Below, piece by piece: positions 15,701 through 26,807 of a DNA stretch of 64,000 nucleotides. How positions within the stretch are numbered: the first letter of the stretch is position 1; every line of letters starts with the position of its first letter. The position numbers and the translations under genes are program-made. The notes under the pieces are model-generated. The model was not told the origin of the DNA. It saw only the letters and a program-made list of their open reading frames with translations, and did not search any database. The stretch is from Liolophura sinensis (lineage: Eukaryota > Mollusca > Polyplacophora > Chitonida > Chitonidae), in assembly GCF_032854445.1 (NCBI RefSeq), contig NC_088301.1, positions 58,228,512 through 58,292,511 of the forward strand. Reading direction: 5' to 3'.

Positions 15701-16876
15701 TACACACTAAACAGTTGACAGTTAGGTATGTGGTTAAGTTTTATTAAGCGAATGGCAGTTAGTAATATCCCATCGATTTGCGTAAAGCGCTCTTATCGTG
15801 ACCAGTATGGTCACATTTCCATTCCTTCCGCAAATGGATTTATCTATATGTGTACAGCACATGTATATGTGGGACAGCATGTAGGCCTATAAATGATTTG
15901 ACGAAATCATGGACATATTAATGTCGTGGGGATGTTGGCTTTCCTGCAAGAACGATCAACACATGGCAAAAAAGACAAACAGACCGCCTTCAACAGGCCA
16001 TCAGGCTATACACCATATAAGTGCCAAATGTCTTCCAGGCCCGCTTTCTATCTGGGATTTTATTACGTTTAGTCTTTATTGTATTCTCGTCATTATGGCA
16101 TACAGACGGTCTGACTCTCCTGCCACTAAATATTCCTAGAGATCTGCCACTGGGAGATTTCTGTCTGGGATATCTGAGATTTCCATTCAAACCCGCTGTA
16201 GTAATCCCTTTTCACCAAGCGTCTCAACAAAAAAGCAGTACATTGAAACAAACATATTTCAACGAAAGATCTCCGACCGCTTTGTACCTTTAACTACACT
16301 CCCCAATTTACAAAACTGATAATGTATTTAATTTGCATTTAGATAATGGCGTTACTTAACTGGAGCCACCCCGTCTCACATATGCAAAGTTCCGTATGAA
16401 ACCTTACAAGGAATGGGTATACACTTTGCCATTCGCTGACGAATGTGTAAATACTTATATCCATGGCAGTGCTTTACAATGAGTCTCATAATCTAATACT
16501 GTAATTTAGTTGGAGACCCAGGAGATTGTTGGATGTGACGATATGAGCAGAGTGGCAAAAGCACGAAGAACCTTAGGGAATACGGCAGTCATAACACCAG
16601 TTACTTTCCCCGATATCGCAATTAAACAGTGTCAGTCTGAACTTCAGAACTGAATACACTTGACCGGTTCGTTAGCCTCAGTGCGCCTATTGTGTTACCC
16701 TGCTACCGAGTCAGTTCAAATCAAAGACTGTGTTTATTCCGTACAGCTCATTACTCACCAACCTTTGTCTCATCAATGGCGTATCGCCGTCCTCTTCTTG
16801 GAAACGGAGGCGATGGTTCAAACTCACTGTCATCAGATACACTGCTCAAACTCCCCAAGCTCGTTCTTTTGACAGG
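759..16876 (-). CDS. RhoGEF (DH-PH domain) protein, PLEKHG5-like, partial, 12 linked exons
   Basis: This is a Rho-family guanine nucleotide exchange factor, expected to load GTP on Rho GTPases at the membrane or cytoskeleton. Minus-strand exons in order are 16759-16876, 10030-10159, 8767-8942, 8418-8458, 7541-7639, 6737-6889, 6259-6354, 5325-5430, 4771-4880, 4373-4547, 3433-3548 and 759-852. All have AG/GT borders and the phases match through 1414 nt (471 codons plus 1 nt). Residues about 1-155 are Ser/Arg-rich linker. The DH domain runs from about 215 (AVWELFKSEC) through LFSNLDELCYV (about 261) to the conserved helix LLVAPVQRCTKLPLIL (about 360). It is followed by LVWPSVTELDP, YIPEFL and, at the start of the PH domain, ASPKRRLLYEGPVTLL, where the visible part stops in phase 1. 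The PH remainder and stop lie beyond position 1. The DH layout resembles PLEKHG5 from memory, but PLEKHG7 or another paralogue is possible. Introns carry a SINE, a MITE and a dispersed repeat. Confidence 0.87.
853..3432. other. RhoGEF intron, mostly featureless
   Basis: This intron separates the exon ending ...YIPE (3433) from the exon starting FLRPL (852). Apart from the dispersed repeat at 1622-1886 I see no coding or structured element in its 2.6 kb. Confidence 0.6.
1622..1886 (+). repeat. Dispersed repeat, copy 1 of 2 in window
   Basis: This segment aligns over about 265 bp, in the same orientation, with 61577-61850. Shared blocks include TGCCGG(T/C)AGCTGGGAGG at the start, CAACGCCAAGGG, CTTGTGTCCTCT, CCAAGCATGCACCTGTACAC and TTGTAATGGGG near the end. 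Sequence outside these limits does not match. It has no recognised coding capacity or terminal repeats, so the class is unknown. Confidence 0.75.
5122..5212 (-). mobile_element. SINE family A, 3' fragment, inside a RhoGEF intron
   Basis: Read on the minus strand, it carries CCCACCATAATGCT, then CGTCGAATAAGTGAAATATT and an A/T-rich AAATAAATAAA tail. This is the conserved 3' module shared with the copies at 52131-52412, 21008-21268, 36250-36417 and 54486-54608. The tRNA-like head is missing. Confidence 0.7.
5573..5814. mobile_element. MITE-like element with long imperfect inverted arms
   Basis: Left terminus ACACCAAAAAATT is mirrored by the right end (TACACTAAAAAATTT when reversed). Inside the termini, TTTTAACAGAAGT.TGTT occurs in both arms. 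CTAGAATGTATTCTG at about 5626 is the exact reverse complement of CAGAATACATTCTAG at about 5754. The element is about 240 bp, AT-rich and has no coding frame, so it is presumably non-autonomous. No clear target-site duplication could be fixed. It lies in the RhoGEF intron between exons 5325-5430 and 6259-6354. Confidence 0.7.
6605..6665 (+). mobile_element. SINE tail remnant (CGACGTTAAACCC type)
   Basis: It contains AGTACGACGTTAAACCCAAG followed by degenerate CATTCAATCATTTATTC, the 3' end of a SINE type common in molluscs as I recall it. A related tail is at 62600-62695. The body is not recognisable. Confidence 0.5.
10160..16758. other. 6.6-kb RhoGEF intron without recognised features
   Basis: It separates exon 16759-16876 (ends ...IDETKV plus G) from exon 10030-10159 (starts AG GGA GTT CTG). 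Short open frames at 12609-12791 (+), 14047-14241 (-) and 15101-15574 (+) match nothing I recognise and have no splice or neighbour support. Confidence 0.55.
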
Positions 16877-17195
16877 CTAACAAAAAATATGCCAAGGTTT
16901 GAACAAGAATGTGGAAATTACACATTAACGTAAATGAAATATATTCTGTGTATTAGAACGAAATCTAACGTTGATAAAAAAACCAACACTTCAGGAAAAC
17001 AGCATGAAAAGTGTGAGGTAACATAAACAGTTATTTAACATGAAGTAATAAAGTCACAGTAAAATAATTTAGAGCCAGATTATTACTACAAGTCAAATAA
17101 TGATGGCTTTCAGAAATGAATTTCAAATGTCAAATTGGCATGAAATAAAAAAATTACACCGCTGAAATGACAGATCCGCCCAAGTAAGACCTTAC

Positions 17196-17425
17196 CTTGA
17201 GTAATGGCTGAAGGGAGATTGAGTCCAAAGAAAATCCCCGTGACAGAACTCGCTTCTTGCACAAGCCACGTGGCGATTCCGAGTACATTTGTATCGGTAA
17301 TCTAACGTCTTGTTGAAGGTGGTCAGACACCATTAAGGCGATTTGGGTCGGTTCAGAACCAGAGGTTACAATCACAGTGTCGCGCTTTGAATGTGCTGCT
17401 GATGGGTCTGTTGTCTTCTGGGACA
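17196..17425 (-). CDS. RhoGEF upstream exon (Ser/Leu-rich linker), 5' border uncertain
   Basis: The open frame ends ...RGFSLDSISLQPLLK with a GTAAGG donor at 17195, phase 0. It joins in frame to exon 16759-16876, which begins PVKRTSLGSLSSVSDD. Two acceptors are possible: AG ending just above 17417 (phase 0, 222 nt) or above 17425 (phase 1). The polypyrimidine tract is weak. An in-frame TGA sits just upstream, so the exon cannot extend much further. Confidence 0.6.
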
Positions 17426-17732
17426 CTTCGGGGTTTCACAGGCAACATTATATTGATTCAGGTAAGGATATTCCCCGGGGACAAAGCCATGTGGCTTCGC
17501 TTCCTCTAGCGCCGTTTGTTCTCTAATGATATTTCCTAAATTGTTGTTGTCTTCTTTAGAGGCCTGATAGATACCTCCAGTTACAGTGTTCCTTTAACGG
17601 AAGCACATGCTTGTGTGAAAAACGAACAAATGAAAGTAGTCCTCCTCAGTACAGTAGGAACCGCCTGATCGGCCCAGCACTCGTGTTGACGAATTTGACA
17701 GCAGGGCGTTCCTGAACAGCGCTTGTCAATCA

Positions 17733-17889
17733 AAAACCATTGATCCCTATGAATTTTCTGGCACCAAGAGAAACAGCGCTTGGTGGGCATGCCCGAATAA
17801 CTGGTCCACACACAGTCATCTGTCCGCGTAAAACTTGTGGCGATGGAGGAGCTGAAGTGATCGGGGTAAAGGATTGCTGTACCCTTTCA
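17733..17889 (-). CDS. Candidate RhoGEF upstream exon (Pro/Ser-rich), 3' border uncertain
   Basis: The acceptor ...GGTTCCAG lies above 17889. The following T completes an Ile codon split with the exon at 18300-18393. The frame stays open for about 52 codons, with the motif TPITSAPPSPQ, to a TGA at 17730-17732. The donor is not obvious: a weak GTTTTT at about 17737 would fit a phase-1 join to 17425, and a donor after PSPQ would fit 17417. Other frames here are also partly open, so the call is provisional. Confidence 0.4.
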
Positions 17890-18299
17890 CTGGAACCATC
17901 GATCAAACAGGGTCGAATTATCAGTCAGACCACAGGCTGAAGCTCCCATTAAATTAGGTTGACATCATAACTTCACTGTTTAATTGATCGGCTCTCGCGA
18001 TGCCTCAGTCACGTGGTACAGATACAATTACAGAAATTACACACGATTTGGATCCATTGTATCAAAAAATGAACAATTGGCACACAATAAGCGCTGGCAT
18101 GCGATTATTCCAGAACCGACGAATAATCTGACGTTTATTCAGACTGATATTTCCTGGTGTAGATATGTCTATATCACAGCGGCACAAATTTATCACTTAA
18201 CGCATGGAGATAACGAAGTTATATCCTTACTCCAATCTTTTAAGAGTAATATCCTCGCGCCATGTACTTACTGCATAGTGCTGGCAACGGTAGGCTCAC

Positions 18300-18393
18300 A
18301 TTGTAAACTTAGCAGTGTTGATAAGAACCATGCACAATCCCTCCAATTTTGCAGCTAATTTTGACTGACTCCAAGGCATGGTAGTATCACTGA
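18300..18393 (-). CDS. Candidate RhoGEF exon, end of Ras-binding-like domain
   Basis: Acceptor CCCTTTACAG and donor GTGAGC bound 94 nt encoding SDTTMPWSQSKLAAKLEG and about 12 more residues. Incoming phase (needs 1 nt) and outgoing phase (2 nt) agree with the proposed neighbours at 18902-18978 and 17733-17889. In PLEKHG5 the corresponding stretch closes the ubiquitin-like fold after the DxSNTPL segment, which is the basis of the assignment. Confidence 0.45.
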
Positions 18394-18901
18394 CTGTAAA
18401 GGGAGAACATGTTAAAACACTTTTCCTGGGCATAAAATAGGCGATAACCGGTAATGCCATCTGTCCACGTCCTGGTTTCTCCTTGCTGGCTGGGCAGGTC
18501 ACGTCCGCGTAAGAAGTCAAAGGGGTAACAGTTTATGGTCAAGTAAACAGAAAGAATGGCTTTACACAGACCATTAAGTTACTACTGACGTAACACAATG
18601 CAGCTGTGTACACTGCCTGAGATGAATAAATTCGAAATCTTCCAGAATGAAAGGCTTTTCCAGTAAGACATATCATAGTCTCACAATTAAAAATTAAAAC
18701 TTTCGAATCTTGACGTAAGATAATAAATATATATACACATCTATAGATTTCATGAATGATTTCCAAGTTACACAAGCTCGGTTTAACCACAAAGCCTCCA
18801 AAGTGAAGTCAACGGGAAAATTAAACAGTTATAGATATTAGAGTTGCTTCTCTTAGGTTTTTGATTCTGCTCCCTTCTAATGAGGGCAATCATTAAGTTA
18901 C

Positions 18902-19163
18902 TATACCCACTAACATTAGCATTATCACATACAAAGACATCCTCGAGCAAAATCAGCACGTCACATATTCGACATACACTAAGAAACGTTATCCCCATGA
19001 GAATGACGAGCTAGTGTCTTTGGGAGCAACTAATTATCTCCACGAATTCCTTTTATAAAGTTCATGTTTTCTCCTATTAAGAGCGGTGCGTTAGGTTCGC
19101 TTACAGAAGACGGTCTCCGAACAGCTTATGACGATAAACTAACGAGACAATAATGCCGTCTGG
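18902..19163 (-). CDS. Two candidate RhoGEF exons encoding a Ras-binding-like domain
   Basis: Exon 19105-19163 has acceptor CTTTACTCTTCAG and donor GTAAGC. It encodes PDGIIVSLVYRHKLFGDRLL, the last Leu being split. Exon 18902-18978 has acceptor TTTCTTAG and donor GTAACT and continues in phase with VCRICDVLILLEDVFV. The pattern PDG-(x)n-GDxLL-x-(V/L)C-(x)n-LEDVxV resembles the Ras-binding-like fold upstream of the linker in PLEKHG5 proteins. The donor of the second exon is only moderate. Exons further 5', including the start codon, were not found. Confidence 0.42.
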
Positions 19164-19846
19164 CTGAAGAGTAAAGCTGTGGCACGGCGCCGAATGCATA
19201 ACGGTTACATCCAACGTGTAAACGGGTCCAAGCATCGATTTGAAATACGTACATATAACGACATCGTTGGACTAACAGCCAACATCCATCTACATTGGAT
19301 CAGGGCAAAGGCATTCTCGTGTATTGGTTCCCAGCTACTCGATCGACGAGATCTCGCAGCCTTACAGGCGCTGAAGACCCACGTCCTCGCAAAAGGTTAA
19401 TTGGTGAAGAGGGAGGCACAACTACCGTAGCCACATTTAGTGGGTTGGGGTATATCTCAGTGGATCACCTGTGACAAGCAATCGTGAATTGGAGGAAGTT
19501 TTACCCCAATAATACAGAATCTATAGAATTGTATGGGAAAACATATTATTCCTGTTACGGCCATAGCTTCCACTGCAAATTGCAATATACCACAACAATA
19601 ACATTTCAACAGCGGACCAGTCCTCTACCTAGAGGACTAATTATTGTAATTTATGGTACGATTTGCTCCTAAGACTCGAATTCACCGGAAAACAGGAGTT
19701 TGCGATTGACTAATCTCTCTCTTCCAGAATTCCCCAAAACACAAGAGTTAGGTTCGCTCGGTTATTTTTTTTTTTCGCCTTGTTAAACCAACTTCCATGG
19801 TACATGTTGAAATATAAATATGGAACGTCAGATTGTTTAAGGGTTT

Positions 19847-19944
19847 AACACCTTCGTCTTGGTGTTTGTTGTGTAACCCGACACCGCTGACCCCAGTACG
19901 AAACAAGTGTCAGCGGTATCGGATAACACCAAGACGATGGTGTT
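19847..19944. repeat. Small hairpin-forming inverted repeat
   Basis: AACACCTTCGTCTTGGTGTT at 19847 pairs with AACACCAAGACGATGGTGTT ending at 19944 (one mismatch in 20). CCGCTGAC inside the left arm is partly matched by GTCAGCGG in the right. The element is about 98 bp and could be the core of a foldback or MITE; no flanking duplication was identified. Confidence 0.6.
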
Positions 19945-20579
19945 GAAGTCAATTCTACCCCCAAATGAAGCAAAATGGCATGAAGCAAAATGGCATATTT
20001 CATGCTGTCATTCTCTCCCAGTCCCTCCGCAGAGGTCATGCATTTGAGGCTAATCAACGACAAGCCTAGGTTATTTGACTCGGGATTTGACTTGGTACGT
20101 AACAAGGGTATATACGGTATCAGCGGTATACGGTTAAGCCATTAACCAAACAACAAAACTTTAATTTAAATGGAAAAGGTTAATTGATGAGAAAAATTAA
20201 TAATGGCCGACAAATAATTATGTGCATACTCTATAGCCATTACTTATAAAACACAACTGAGGTGCTTTCCGCTTGTATCGTTACACAGAATCGTTGTCAT
20301 GCGCAAACTATAATATGACATAACTAAGTTTAGAATGGCGATCTATTCGTCATTTGTTTCAGGATTGCTCTCAGACTAGTCGAGCATCAGGTAAAAATTA
20401 CATTTTGATTTGTAATTTTCCTTGGATACTATTATTTCTAATCGAAGAACACGTCAAAACTATGAATGGACAAACACTTAGCCTTTGAACCATGTTCAAA
20501 GCCTACTATTATCAGTCTGAACAGCTTTGCTTGTTACTGGGCTAAAATATGAATGTTAAGGATATTTAAAACCAAGCGA

Positions 20580-20990
20580 GTGACAACTGTCTCCCTTCTA
20601 GAATCCAAGACTTTGCTCTAGAATTCATGCACATGAGTTGTTAGAAAGATCTAAATCGAATGATTTTAGACTCTCTTCTAGAATTCTAAAGACGGGTTGT
20701 TCACCCTATCTGAACGAACAATCGGCAAATGTCTCTCTTCTGAATTCACCAGAAGAGTCAGCACTAATTGAACTAAGCGATCGACAACTGTCTTCCATTT
20801 AGATTACACACGATCTCTCTGACCAACGACATATCTCTTCTTTCCTAGAATTCATATGAAGACAAAAGTTGTTAGCTGTAACTGAAGAAAGCGATAGGCA
20901 ACCTTTCCAGAATTCACAAGAAGACTCCACTGACCAGAAGTGTTTCGAACTTACAAGAGTGTTGTTCAGACTATCTGAACCAAACCATCG
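20580..20990 (+). repeat. Degenerate satellite cluster related to the 67-bp array
   Basis: It has irregular repetition of CGA(T/C)CGACAACTGTCT.CTTTCTAGAATTCA and GTTGTT..CTATCTGAAC. These are the same landmarks (GTCTCCTTTCTAGAATTCA, CTATCTGGAACAAG) that define the regular array at 22930-23545. Units are diverged and unequal in length, consistent with an older block. A further single unit may lie near 19680-19770. Confidence 0.65.
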
Positions 20991-21007
20991 ATGAAAATAA
21001 TTCAAGT

Positions 21008-21268
21008 GGGGCCTCCGTAGCCAAATTGTTAGCCTGCTAAGGCAGCACACTGGCTCACGAGCCTCTCAACAATGCGGTTTCTGTGAGTTCAAGCCCAGTT
21101 CATGCTGACTTCTTCTCCAGTCGTACGTGGGAAGCGAAGTTATACCAGCAATCCGCGTGTAGTCGTGGGTTTACCTCAAACTCTGCCTGATTTCCACCCA
21201 CTGCATAATGTAGATCGCCGTCGTATAAACGAAGTACTCTCCAGTATGTCGTAAAACACCAATAAATT
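21008..21268 (+). mobile_element. SINE family A copy, near full length
   Basis: It starts GGGCCTCCGTAG, has a B-box-like GAGTTCAAGCCC, then a conserved body (CGTACGTGGGAAG, TCGTGGGTTTACC, TTTCCACCCACTGCATAAT) and ends CGTCGTATAAACGAAGTA...GTAAAACACCAATAAAT. It is collinear with the better preserved copy at 52131-52412. It sits directly beside the older satellite cluster. Confidence 0.8.
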
Positions 21269-21269
21269 C

Positions 21270-22925
21270 TTCTTGACTAATCCGTATTGGTTAACTCTGT
21301 ACACTAATCCATGGGAATCAAACTAAGAGAAAAGCCTGCAGGTATAGTTACTTAACTGGAATATGTACATACATTATCTACTTCTTTGTTATTCCTTCTT
21401 TTTTTGAAATGTAGCGATCTGCTGCTTACATCTTTAAAACCAGGCTAATGGTCGTATTCTAGTGGGATTATGGTTATAACAGCTTCAAGGCTTTCCGCTG
21501 CGCAAAACAATGTTTAATACTTGGAAGAGATGACTAGTAGATACGTTTACCTCACATCCATTTGATTTGCTCTTCTCTTGCCATAAACTAAATTTTTACC
21601 AACCTCAAAACGATATGTGAAAAAACGATCTGTGAAACCAGGTGGAATACAAATACCGCAGGAAACGACAGCATAAAACTGGAACGGCCATCAATTATGC
21701 GGCTGTTTAAAGTGAAATTTCGCAGTTTGTGTGGGATGAATGGGTTTATTTTTGGTATCGATCTGGGTGATGTTTATTTACAGGCGCCCTTTAGATTCTA
21801 CCGAGGGATGCCATCGGCCCGATTCCTATCGGGCTGGAATTATTCGATGTGTGTGTCTTTACAGAGAAATTTCACATTTTTTTCTGTGATAAATTGATCA
21901 TTATGCTAACAGAATCCACATGTCGTGCTGGTGCTATTTTACATCCACTCAATTGCTAGTCACGGGCATGCATAATATATTTGAAAGATTCACCACAGAT
22001 TTGTGAATGCATGAAATTGTTCTGTGTAATTACTCCGTACAAATTACATCAGCGGTGTTTCCATACTGACTGTAGTTTTTGTTAAGTATTTGTCATCGAC
22101 CCTGTTTCAGGGCGCTTTAAAGATTGGAGTGCAAGTCCTCTTGAAAGAATTGGGGAAATACTGCAGAACACTTCAGTACCTTACAGAAGAAGAATACTTT
22201 AAAACATGACACTATAGGCTAAAAAGAGCACATTTTTTCTATCTGGTGGTGCATACTGGATAATTTTGCGATTTTTCCTCGCCATACACGTAAAGCCTGA
22301 AAACGTCAAAGCCGGCGTAAATGGCCATCGCGTTCTCCATCTTTAACACCCTGTAATTTATGTTGGAGGTGTATTGCCTCTCAGGCAATGCGAGTCGTTA
22401 AAACTGCCGGCTTGTTCGTGTAAACTCGGAATCTACGTCCAACATTCCGGTTTGCCGATCGTCAAGCGGAAAACGAACTGTACTGTTCGCTACCTTCTGG
22501 GAAGAAGAGTTCTACCGGAAATGTACGAACTGCACTTCGGCGGTTTCCGACGGCAATTCTCCTCCTAACACAGAAGACTTCAGGACCAGTTCTTAGGAAA
22601 AATGGAGACGCCCACAGCGGATTTTGGCGCTGATTTTATTTATAATTTATCAACTTGAGGTACATAGTAGAATTTTTTTATGGCATGCACAATGGTATTT
22701 GATTGATATCTAAATTTTCTTCTCCTTTAAACACTCCACAAGAAATCAAGACATATGCGACATTTGGAAAGAACTCGTCAACCGGAGCTAAACACTCCGA
22801 TTTAACTATTTCATACAGCTCCTTGTAATCTTGTTTCATGTAAAAATATCTCAGGAAGCTGTATATGGTATAAGTGTGCTATTGTGATGATTTCTGCACT
22901 ACATAAGGGTTTGAAAATGGTGCAG
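21270..22925. other. Intergenic, nothing recognised
   Basis: No coding, repeat or RNA signal I can support. A GC-richer patch at 22290-22570 is open in two frames but matches no family known to me. Confidence 0.5.
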
Positions 22926-22929
22926 AATG

Positions 22930-23545
22930 AGGGGCTAGCCCAGTCTCCTTTCTGAGTCACTGAAGACAAGGTATTAGTATTAGAGGCCATCGACAATTGT
23001 ATAATTTCTAGAAATCACATAAGGCAGTTGTTCGCTCTATCTGGAACAAGTCGTCGATAGTAGTCTCCTTCCAAGAATTCATATATGAACCAGGAGGTGT
23101 AAGTTCTATCACGAACGAGAAATCAACCGTTGTCTCCTTTCCAGAATTCAAACGAATTAGGACGTGTAAGGGCTATCGCGAACAAAACATTGACAGTTGT
23201 CTCCTTTCTAGAATTCAAATGAACCAGGAGGTGTAAGTTCTATCAGGAACGAGAAATCGACCGTTGTCTCCTTTCCAGAATTCAAACAAATTAGGACATG
23301 TAATGTCTATTACGAACAAACCCTTGACAGCTGTCTCCTTTCTAGAGTTTAAATGAACCAGGAAGTGTGCGGTCTATCACGGACAAGCCATCGACAGTTG
23401 TCTCCTTTCTAGAGATCAAAAGAATTAAGGGGTGTAAGTTCTATCAAGAACAAGCCATCGACAGCCGTCTCCTTTCTAGAGTACCTGTGGATTAGGAGTT
23501 GTAAGCTCTATCTGGAACAAGCCACTGACAAAGGTCTCCCGAGAA
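22930..23545 (+). repeat. 67-bp tandem satellite with dimeric organisation
   Basis: The landmark GTCTCC recurs at 23063, 23132, 23199, 23266, 23333, 23400, 23467 and 23534. After the first step of 69 the spacing is exactly 67 bp. Units beginning at 23132-23333 alternate between two subtypes: one with AAATGAACCAGGAGGTGTAA and ACGAGAAATC, the other with AATTAGGACRTGTAA and CRAACAAA. This implies a 134-bp higher-order unit. The two ends are more diverged. There is no coding capacity. Confidence 0.9.
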
Positions 23546-24424
23546 TTACACATAAATATATCTTCACAAGACGGCCCTCGCATACACGGATTCGGTCGTA
23601 CAAAGCTATGGGCTGAATGTTCTTTATTTTTAAATATATCTTAATATACACAAATTAACTGCAGTTAAAGAATTCTGTGTTACACTATTAACCACTTTGC
23701 GGGAATATATTCTATATAAGCATTGTTAAAGAGAATATTGTTTTAAACAGATCACCATGTAAAATTTCTAATTTTCTCTGCCGATAATTTCTTAGAATGT
23801 CAGTCACCAGGGGAATATTCCCCAAAACTCAACTTAGCAAAAGGACTTAATTAGGTCAATCCTGATATTGCTCAGTCAGATTTACATACATTCAAAAATA
23901 CTCGTCAGAAAATATGCGTTCCATAAAAAGCAACAAGGTAACACTGATAAGAATACCTATCGCAGTACCAGAACAAGAGCAAACCATCACTAAGAATACA
24001 ACATGGATTCAAACAAAAATGGCAATTTTTATGGCATATTATCGTGACAAAGATGGAAGTTGTCTTCTTTTGGGATATGTATCTCCAAAATTGGTACTAG
24101 GATCCTTTATAGTAAAAGAACTGAAAACAAAGTCAAACTTCACCCATCATATCATTTACTACACTCGAAATATCAATATCGCATTCGGGAAGAGTTTTCA
24201 AAACCATTGCGTCACTTCAATCATTCAACTTGAATTAAAAAACTTTTATATGCGTGATGTGTACTTTTAAGTAGACAAACATGGATGGAAGGCTCACTTG
24301 GTATGCTAAATATCGGTATATCAGGAAGAGCCATCAAGAATTCTCCAGTTAAAATAATATACTCCTGTTGAGGTATCGTATCAAGTTTCCATCTGGAACA
24401 TCCAATACTTCCTCAATTAATAGA

Positions 24425-24560
24425 CTTGAGAAGTCAGGAGACCTGGGTTCAAACCCGGGTCGGGTCATACCAAAGACTTTTAAAATGGTAGGCCTACTTG
24501 TTGGTGCCTCCAACGTCGCTCAACACTGAAGGTTAAAGCAAGGAAACAGGACTGGTATAA
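24425..24560 (+). mobile_element. SINE family B copy (tRNA-derived), 5'-truncated
   Basis: It carries the B-box-like GGGTTCAAACCCGGGTCGGG followed by TCATACCAAAGACTTTTAAAA, ACTTGTTGGTGCCTCC, CTCAACACTGAAGG and GGAAACAGGACTGG. The order and spacing match the copy at 51926-52110, where the A box is also present. Confidence 0.65.
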
Positions 24561-25186
24561 TGCAACTGGTCATTGGAGGTAGGACTTTGGGGACATTTAT
24601 CCAACCTGCTATAAGAAGTCACAGCGTATGAAGAGAGTACTCGTCGCCATAGGGCTGAAAATTGCGAAGCACACGACGTGAAAATCAACAAAATACATAC
24701 ATATGCATCATGCAAATTAATGGACTAATCTACATAGAATCTATACTCTAAATTCTAAAATATTAAAGAATTTTACTCGAGCATAATAACAACGTCCTTA
24801 TTCTACTTTTATTTGCCGTGCAATATACCACGAAATTGTGTAAAATCCACTCATCTCCTAAACTGATATTGACAGAACAGATTTCGGGAAATTCATCACT
24901 CTGCTCGCAGTATTGAAACTCCAGTCATGCCAAATTGACGTCAGTGTTTAGACAGCCGTCTAACATGCATTTTCAAACACTTTGGCCTGAACAACGTACA
25001 TGGATTCCAGCGCTTTCAACGTACATAAGGGTCATGGTGACAGTAGGCAGTCGATCACACGAGTGTGGCCGTTAGCAGAGTCTACCCTCATCACTGAAGG
25101 CCACTTCCGTAAGACATGCAATATGGTCTAAAAGGCTGTAGGTCACACGCGGCAAAGTGCATTTGAAACCTACCAAAGGCCGGTGG

Positions 25187-25285
25187 TTTACCGCGACTGC
25201 GGTTTCCTTCACCCATATAAATCACCGTCACCGTATAATTGATACATTCTTTATTTTGGTGTTAAACACCGAGGAATCAGTAATT
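25187..25285 (+). mobile_element. Possible old SINE family A 3' fragment
   Basis: TTTCCTTCACCCATATAA, CACCGTCACCGTATAATTGATACATTCTT and GTTAAACACC are spaced as in family A (TTTCCACCCACCATAAT, CGCCGTCGTATAAGTGAAATATTCTT, GTAAAACACC). It is strongly diverged. Confidence 0.4.
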
Positions 25286-25589
25286 TTTGTGAATGGCAAT
25301 AACCTATATCAATATTAGTCATTCATTATTCACCTATCGGTATCCTTGCTCAAGGGCAAGATGGAATAAACAGCAGTAGATGGTGGACAGTGTATGGAAA
25401 GAGCGTTACATTGCGAACATTATGTACATGTAGATCAACTTTTATTAGACGTGATGACGGGAAATGTACTAAGCATAGATAACGTTCCAAAAGTCAACTA
25501 CGCTCGCCGAATGAACATGACAGCAGGTAAGAATCTGGCTCGCGGCTTTAACGCACAGCTAGTTTAATCCGGGCTCTTCTGTTTCTTCC

Positions 25590-25668
25590 ACCCGTAAACC
25601 GGACTCACATTTAGTGTAATTGGAAAATTAAAGTACTGCGTTAAAACACCAATAAAATAAACAATAAA
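25590..25668 (+). mobile_element. Possible SINE family A tail
   Basis: AAGTACTGCGTTAAAACACCAATAAAATAAACAATAAA matches the family A end, and TTCCACCCGTAAACCGG upstream is a diverged body segment. The head is not found. Confidence 0.45.
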
Positions 25669-26807
25669 GTGCCGCTGTGATTTGCAGATGGAAGTAGTTG
25701 TCGAATCTGATAATGGGAACTGGGTTTTAATCAACTCGCTTGTACTACAAGCAGGCCGCAATATGCTTCTCTTTCATAGGCGTCTCTGACAACTGTCCAG
25801 ATGCGTAGAATAATCTCGCTTTATCCATTGTATTCACCGTTTTCCTTCTACATACGAATGCGAATCTAAAATGGTTCATTCGAAAAGGCTGTAACGATAA
25901 TGGGCTAACAACGCGCACAAGCTGTTCAACACGCCAGATAGCATCTTAGGGGTCACACGGCGTCAGTGGTCAACAAAGTCACCCACATGGACACACCAGT
26001 AATATAAGCAATCCAGAAACATAAGATATGACATGCCATCTGCTTTCCTGATTCCTGATTACCACAAACGTCCCCATAAATCATAAAAATGGAGGGAGCA
26101 ACAAATCGATTTAGCCATTACGATTACTCGATCTGCAGTGCTTAGTTATGATGGTCGGGTTAACACTCTGCATGGGCGTACCAAGAGATATTATAGCCAA
26201 TTGTCGTCGAAGAACGCAGAAATTTTAACTAGAGTTCTATAATATATCGTATTTGGTAGATATGATCGGCACAGTCTTTCCTTTTTTATTTGTGGAAAAA
26301 GCGCTGTGTTGCAGGACTTCATCTAAGCTAACGTGCATAGAACATTAAAGCACGCGGAAAAAATGAACAAATTTTACAATAAGATAACACCTCTTTCTCG
26401 CCAAAGCACATCAATTATATATAAACATATATACTGACTTCCATAAATGAGATACAGTGTAGACAAGTATATACTTAATTCTCAATAGACAGTATGAGAG
26501 TGCAGACGGCGATTATCATTTTGAATAGAATACAATCCAGAATGGAACTAAATGGTGTGGAAATTCAGACGTATGGAAAGATGATGGTACAGAATACTTT
26601 GAGAAGCGTGAAAAAACTAAGACAGTGCGCAAAGTGAATGTGTAAGCTAAACCAAGTTCCATGTTAATGCGCCAAGCCGGCCAGGACGTAAAGCTCGGAA
26701 TTACATTAGAGGTATGAACTTAGATTTGATATAGCAAGGCTACCAAAGAGCCCGCCTCTAGGATACATACGCATGAATGCAAAACAGCTCAATACATAAA
26801 GTACTTT

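Noticed and set aside
23914-24270. 118-codon plus-strand frame
   Set aside because: Follows an AT-rich satellite flank; no family resemblance and no supporting signals.
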